From an uncultured Mordavella sp. (GTDB lineage: Bacteria > Bacillota > Clostridia > Lachnospirales > Lachnospiraceae): DNA of 17,415 nucleotides. Location of the stretch: positions 1-17,415 of the forward strand of contig CABPCP010000059.1 in the NCBI GenBank assembly GCA_902406105.1, written 5' to 3'. The first letter of the stretch is position 1. Every line of letters begins with the position of its first letter. Under the pieces are notes generated by a model that saw only the letters and a program-made list of their open reading frames with translations, had not been told where the DNA came from and did no database searches. The translations under genes and the position numbers were made by a program. Below, in pieces: positions 15,294 through 17,415 of this stretch.

Positions 15294-15856
15294 ACTGTCT
15301 GCCTCCCCCTTGGCTCAATAAATACGTGCTTATTGGTTTTATAAATCTTATTTTTAATGACGGCAAAACCAAGATCTTCCAGATAATCAAAATTCGTCTC
15401 CTTGGCCGCCTCCACAATGATCACGCCTTCCTCCGCCAAAAGCTCAGATCCGGCCAGGTATTCCAGGGCTTCCCTCTCCAATTCTTTCCCGTAGGGCGGG
15501 TCCATAAAGATAAAATCAAACTGCTGATTACCTTCCAGCCTGCGAAGAGCCGTCATGGCATCCACCGGCATTGTCTCCGCTTTATGGGCAAGCTTGGTAT
15601 GGGCAAGATTCTCTTTGATACAAGCCATAGCCTTCGGATTCTTGTCCACAAAATAAGCCTTCATAGCTCCCCGGCTCAAAGCCTCGATTCCGATTCCCCC
15701 GCTTCCGGCAAAAAGATCCAGAAAAATGCAATCGTAAAGATAAGGAGTCAGCATATTAAAAAGCGTCTCCTTGATCCGATCCGTAGTCGGCCTGGTCTCA
15801 AAACCATCCAACGTTTTCAATTGTAATCTTCTGGCAGAACCTGCAATAACTCTCAT
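15287..15856 (-). CDS. rsmD: 16S rRNA (guanine966-N2)-methyltransferase
   Basis: A 189-residue SAM-dependent RsmD-family enzyme that methylates G966 of 16S rRNA in the 30S head. The N-terminus [15 protein letters not shown] and [15 protein letters not shown] (22-36) are typical of the family. The SAM-binding motif is [18 protein letters not shown] (46-63), FVDKNP (69-74) follows, and the catalytic N/DPPY motif is DPPYG (119-123). The ATG at 15856 has GAGGGG upstream. It is the first gene of the rsmD-coaD-coiled-coil operon and has a strong promoter immediately beside the left end of the PadR cassette. Confidence 0.97.
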   Translation of the reverse strand: MRVIAGSARRLQLKTLDGFETRPTTDRIKETLFNMLTPYLYDCIFLDLFAGSGGIGIEALSRGAMKAYFVDKNPKAMACIKENLAHTKLAHKAETMPVDAMTALRRLEGNQQFDFIFMDPPYGKELEREALEYLAGSELLAEEGVIIVEAAKETNFDYLEDLGFAVIKNKIYKTNKHVFIEPRGRQTVC

Positions 15857-15889
15857 AAAACCCCTCGTAAAATATGATATTTTGCGTTT

Positions 15890-15918
15890 ATTATAAGGAC
15901 TCGACTGGAAAAAGTCAA
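15890..15918 (-). promoter_or_regulatory. Sigma-A-type promoter of the rsmD operon
   Basis: On the minus strand, TTGACT (15918-15913) and TATAAT (15895-15890) are separated by exactly 17 nt. The rsmD start follows 33 nt after the -10 box. The -35 box begins only 5 bp from the hairpin that forms the left end of the PadR cassette, so the cassette end acts as the upstream region of this promoter. Confidence 0.8.
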
Positions 15919-15923
15919 TTGAG

Positions 15924-16020
15924 GACGTAGCATCTTTTCAATTTACTACGTCTCAAATTAACTTTTGCCCTGTACCCAAATGTAAATCAGGGTGTACCAA
16001 ATTGCATTTTACCCTGTACC
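15924..16020 (+). repeat. Left inverted end: hairpin plus three 22-bp repeats
   Basis: GACGTAG (15924-15930) pairs with CTACGTC (15946-15952), and four more base pairs outside form after one bulged G. TGTACC motifs start at 15971, 15993 and 16015, exactly 22 bp apart. The full layout is repeated in inverse orientation at 17185-17281. No T-run follows the hairpin, so it is not a terminator here. Confidence 0.85.
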
Positions 16021-16036
16021 TTTTTTCTTTTTTCAA

Positions 16037-16064
16037 TTGACTTCTTTCTACTTTGTGTTACAAT
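16037..16064 (+). promoter_or_regulatory. Sigma-A-type promoter of the padR operon
   Basis: TTGACT (16037-16042) and TACAAT (16059-16064) are separated by 16 nt, 44 nt before the padR start. The promoter lies just inside the left end array. The 11 bases TCAATTGACTT (16033-16043) occur in inverted form at 15912-15922, across the rsmD -35 box. Confidence 0.6.
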
Positions 16065-16098
16065 ATAGTTAAGATTACTACTGTGTAGTGCAAAGTAG
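16048..16098 (+). promoter_or_regulatory. Candidate PadR operator around the padR promoter
   Basis: CTACTTTG (16048-16055) and CAAAGTAG (16091-16098) form an 8-bp inverted repeat that flanks the -10 box and start-site region. Between them lies ACTAC-TGT-GTAGT, a smaller palindrome. PadR-family repressors commonly bind dyads in their own promoters, so autorepression is plausible but unproven. Confidence 0.35.
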
Positions 16099-16108
16099 GT
16101 GGTTTTAA

Positions 16109-16435
16109 ATGTATGACAAATCTCAATTGCTGCGCGGGACTTTGGAGGGCTGCATTCTGCAGATTCTTTCTCTTGATACTACGTATGGATATGAGATCGT
16201 ATCTAAATTGCAGTCCTACGGTTTTGAAGATGTTCGCGAAGGTACAATTTATCCTCTTCTTCTGCGCCTAGAAAATAAGGGGATTATTTCTTCTGAATTC
16301 CGTCCCTCTCCTTTAGGGCCACGCAGAAAATATTACTCAATCACAAAAGACGGCCGGTTGTATTTGGATGAATTTAAGCACTGTTGGCGCCAGGTTGTAA
16401 ATTCGATCAATCAGATTTTTGAAATGGAGGAATGA
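16109..16435 (+). CDS. PadR-family transcriptional regulator
   Basis: A 108-residue winged-helix repressor of the short PadR (subfamily 2) type. LLRGTLEGCILQILS (7-21), TYGYEIVSKL (25-34) and the wing entry EGTIYPLLLRLENKGII (44-60) are present. GPRRKYYSITKDGRLYL (70-86) completes the wing, and a C-terminal helix (about 88-105) would form the dimer. Members of this type usually repress themselves and a neighbouring membrane-protein operon, often responding to cell-envelope stress or small molecules; no ligand can be predicted here. The AGGTGG ribosome-binding site lies 6 nt before the ATG. The next gene starts 3 nt after its stop. The pair sits inside the inverted-end cassette and appears more AT-rich than the surrounding genes. 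Confidence 0.95.
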   Translation: MYDKSQLLRGTLEGCILQILSLDTTYGYEIVSKLQSYGFEDVREGTIYPLLLRLENKGIISSEFRPSPLGPRRKYYSITKDGRLYLDEFKHCWRQVVNSINQIFEMEE

Positions 16436-16438
16436 ATT

Positions 16439-17185
16439 ATGACAAATTCAAATCTTTCTCTAGAGACATTGAAATCAGAAAATTTCTCTCTTCAATCCGG
16501 ACTCACGGCTAAAAATCGGCGGATCCTCGAGAAAATGTTCCGCTATATCCGTACCTTTCCGCTGGATGAGTATCATGTAGAATTAATTCATCAAGATCTG
16601 ATCGGGATGGCTAAAGAAGCAGAAATGCGTCAAGAATCTTTTCCTGGAACTTTGGGAAAAGCTCCTCTTTCTTTCTGTGATGACCTGCTTCTGGCTTCCG
16701 GTCAAATCTCGCTTCCCGCCGGCCGGCGTCTATTGCGGATCTCCGGTTGGTATTACCACATCGTTGGAGGGTTCTTTGCTCTAATCAGTTTTTTGAATGT
16801 CGCAGGACTAATCATCGGTTCTCTTGCAGGCGGAGAAATCTGGGTCTTGAAAACAATGTCTGGAGAAAAGCTCGTGCTTTTTCTTTGTCAATTGTTTACT
16901 CTTGCAGGCGGAATTCTCTATCTGTTGGCAGGAGACCGTGCCAAGCGCTACAGCTCCAATAGTTCTAGAGCAAATTGCTGCTTAAAATGGGGATTTTTCC
17001 TGCTTCTATTGCAGATCATTTCCGTTCTATCTAACTACATTCTTCAATCACTCAACCTAATTACCACTATAAGCAGCGTCGTCCCTTCCATCGGAATCGT
17101 CCTTCAAATCATCACGATCATAGAATTCATTTTCCCGCTTCTATATATTCTGGGGGCCTGGAAAAACAAGGAAAAAAACAACTAG
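16439..17185 (+). CDS. Four-helix membrane protein partnered with PadR
   Basis: A 248-residue protein not recognised as a named family. Residues 23-73 form a soluble helical region (KNRRILEKMFRYIRTFPLDE, then HQDLIGMAKEAEMRQESF...LG) that resembles the HAAS/DUF1048-like domain often encoded beside padR genes. Four hydrophobic segments follow (about 105-130, 145-165, 181-203, 212-240), and a short Lys-rich tail ends the protein. It is therefore likely an inner-membrane protein whose N-terminal domain faces the cytoplasm. GGAGG in the last padR codons serves as its ribosome-binding site, so it is coupled to padR. Its TAG stop supplies the first G of the right-end GGTACACC array. A regulatory or sensory role with PadR is inferred; no transporter motif is seen. 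Confidence 0.8.
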   Translation: MTNSNLSLETLKSENFSLQSGLTAKNRRILEKMFRYIRTFPLDEYHVELIHQDLIGMAKEAEMRQESFPGTLGKAPLSFCDDLLLASGQISLPAGRRLLRISGWYYHIVGGFFALISFLNVAGLIIGSLAGGEIWVLKTMSGEKLVLFLCQLFTLAGGILYLLAGDRAKRYSSNSSRANCCLKWGFFLLLLQIISVLSNYILQSLNLITTISSVVPSIGIVLQIITIIEFIFPLLYILGAWKNKEKNN

Positions 17186-17281
17186 GTACACCCCGCTGTT
17201 CATTTTGGTACACCCTTCTTTACAGTTTGGTACACCGCAAAATGAAAAAGGGGACGTAGTAAAACTTCGATTTACTACGTC
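17185..17281 (-). repeat. Right inverted end: three 22-bp repeats plus hairpin
   Basis: GGTACACC motifs start at 17185, 17207 and 17229, exactly 22 bp apart. After 18 nt comes GACGTAG (17253-17259), and CTACGTC closes the hairpin (17275-17281). Read on the minus strand, this matches the left end (15924-16020) in order and spacing without gaps. The middle repeat interval is best conserved (TGTAAA and AGGGTGTACC shared). Confidence 0.85.
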
Positions 17282-17295
17282 CCCTTTTTCATTTT
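17239..17295. terminator. Strong bidirectional terminator hairpin of the padR operon and the SASP gene
   Basis: A perfect 25-bp stem (17239-17263 with 17271-17295) encloses a 7-nt loop. The core is GGGGACGTAGTAAA, and A/T-runs lie at the base on both sides. It lies between the convergent padR operon and the SASP gene and contains the hairpin of the right cassette end. The left end has only a short, imperfect version. Confidence 0.85.
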
Positions 17296-17302
17296 TCATT
17301 CA

Positions 17303-17415
17303 TTATTTCCCAGCCATCTGTTTTTCCTGCTGTTCGATCATTTTCTTAACCATATAACCGCCAACGGAACCATTCTGTCTGGATGTCAGGTCTCCGTTAT
17401 AACCTTCTGTCAACG
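17303..17415 (-). CDS. Alpha/beta-type small acid-soluble spore protein, C-terminal part (cut by window edge)
   Basis: The last 36 codons of a spore DNA-binding protein run in from the right edge. GDLTSRQNGSVGGYMVKKMI (residues 7-26 of the visible part) matches the second conserved DNA-binding helix region of alpha/beta-type SASPs, and EQQEKQMAGK ends the protein. These proteins coat the forespore chromosome, protect it from UV and heat, and are degraded at germination. Normal full length is about 60-95 residues, so the start and promoter lie outside the window. The stop is 8 bp from the shared terminator hairpin. Confidence 0.9.
   Translation of the reverse strand, partial: LTEGYNGDLTSRQNGSVGGYMVKKMIEQQEKQMAGK

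Larger units (their letters stand above)
15924..17281. mobile_element. Candidate non-autonomous cassette with 97-bp inverted ends carrying a PadR operon
   Basis: Two complex ends in opposite orientation enclose only a padR-type gene and a membrane-protein gene. Reading inward, each end has GACGTAG, 15 nt, CTACGTC, 18 nt, then TGTACC three times at a 22-bp period, 97 bp in all with no gap; about 65 of 97 positions match by hand alignment. Phased multiple repeats at both ends recall transposase-binding sites of IS21- and Tn7-type elements; that comparison is inference. No transposase gene and no clear target-site duplication are seen. The alternative is a pair of operator arrays for the encoded repressor. 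Confidence 0.5.

Noticed and set aside
15971..17236. 22-bp repeats as a CRISPR array
   Set aside because: Only three units per cluster, the conserved part is 6-8 bp, intervals are 16 bp and partly similar, and no cas genes are present.
15900..17300. Target-site duplication around the PadR cassette
   Set aside because: The outer flanks (GTCAATT on the left, TTTTTCATT on the right) show no direct repeat that I can see; this leaves the mobile-element call open.

Overview
The window comes from a low-to-moderate GC, endospore-forming Firmicute, most likely a Clostridia member of the Lachnospiraceae type. This is inferred from gene content: a sporulation membrane protein (YlbJ), the end of an alpha/beta-type spore DNA-binding protein (SASP), a TepA-type ClpP homologue beside an FtsK/SpoIIIE translocase, Rex beside a YdiF-type ABC-F protein, and strong AGGAGG ribosome-binding sites. 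No rRNA, tRNA, CRISPR array or recognisable transposase was seen.

Left block (1-9500, all minus strand; transcription runs from right to left). In transcription order: rex (redox repressor), nnrD/E (NAD(P)H-hydrate repair), alr (alanine racemase), a MazF-type RNase with no antitoxin gene beside it, a soluble CBS/CorC-domain protein, yebC, a CFI-box-like protein of unknown role, metY (O-acetylhomoserine sulfhydrylase), tepA (ClpP-like) and the 5' part of ftsK/spoIIIE. Spacing is tight. Internal promoters can be placed before yebC and ftsK. A terminator-like hairpin between metY and tepA also buries the tepA Shine-Dalgarno sequence.

Middle block (9500-14165). A plus-strand ABC-F gene is divergent from rex. 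A bidirectional terminator separates it from the convergent pepD (M20 dipeptidase). pepD is divergent from ylbJ; the 143-bp space between them holds a sigma-A-type promoter for pepD and a candidate sigma-E promoter for ylbJ.

Right block (14165-15920, minus strand). rsmD, coaD and a DivIVA-like coiled-coil gene form an overlapping operon behind a good sigma-A promoter. Its probable terminator lies inside the 3' end of the convergent ylbJ.

Right edge (15924-17281). A two-gene operon, a PadR-type repressor and a four-helix membrane protein, is enclosed by two 97-bp inverted end structures. Each end has the same gap-free layout: a GACGTAG...CTACGTC hairpin of 29 nt, 18 nt, then three TGTACC motifs at exactly 22-bp intervals. 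This is the most interesting object in the window. It looks like a roughly 1.36-kb cassette with transposon-like ends and no transposase, or an operon with a mirrored pair of operator arrays. Beyond it, the last gene is the C-terminal end of a spore DNA-binding protein. No gene-free stretch exceeds about 250 bases.
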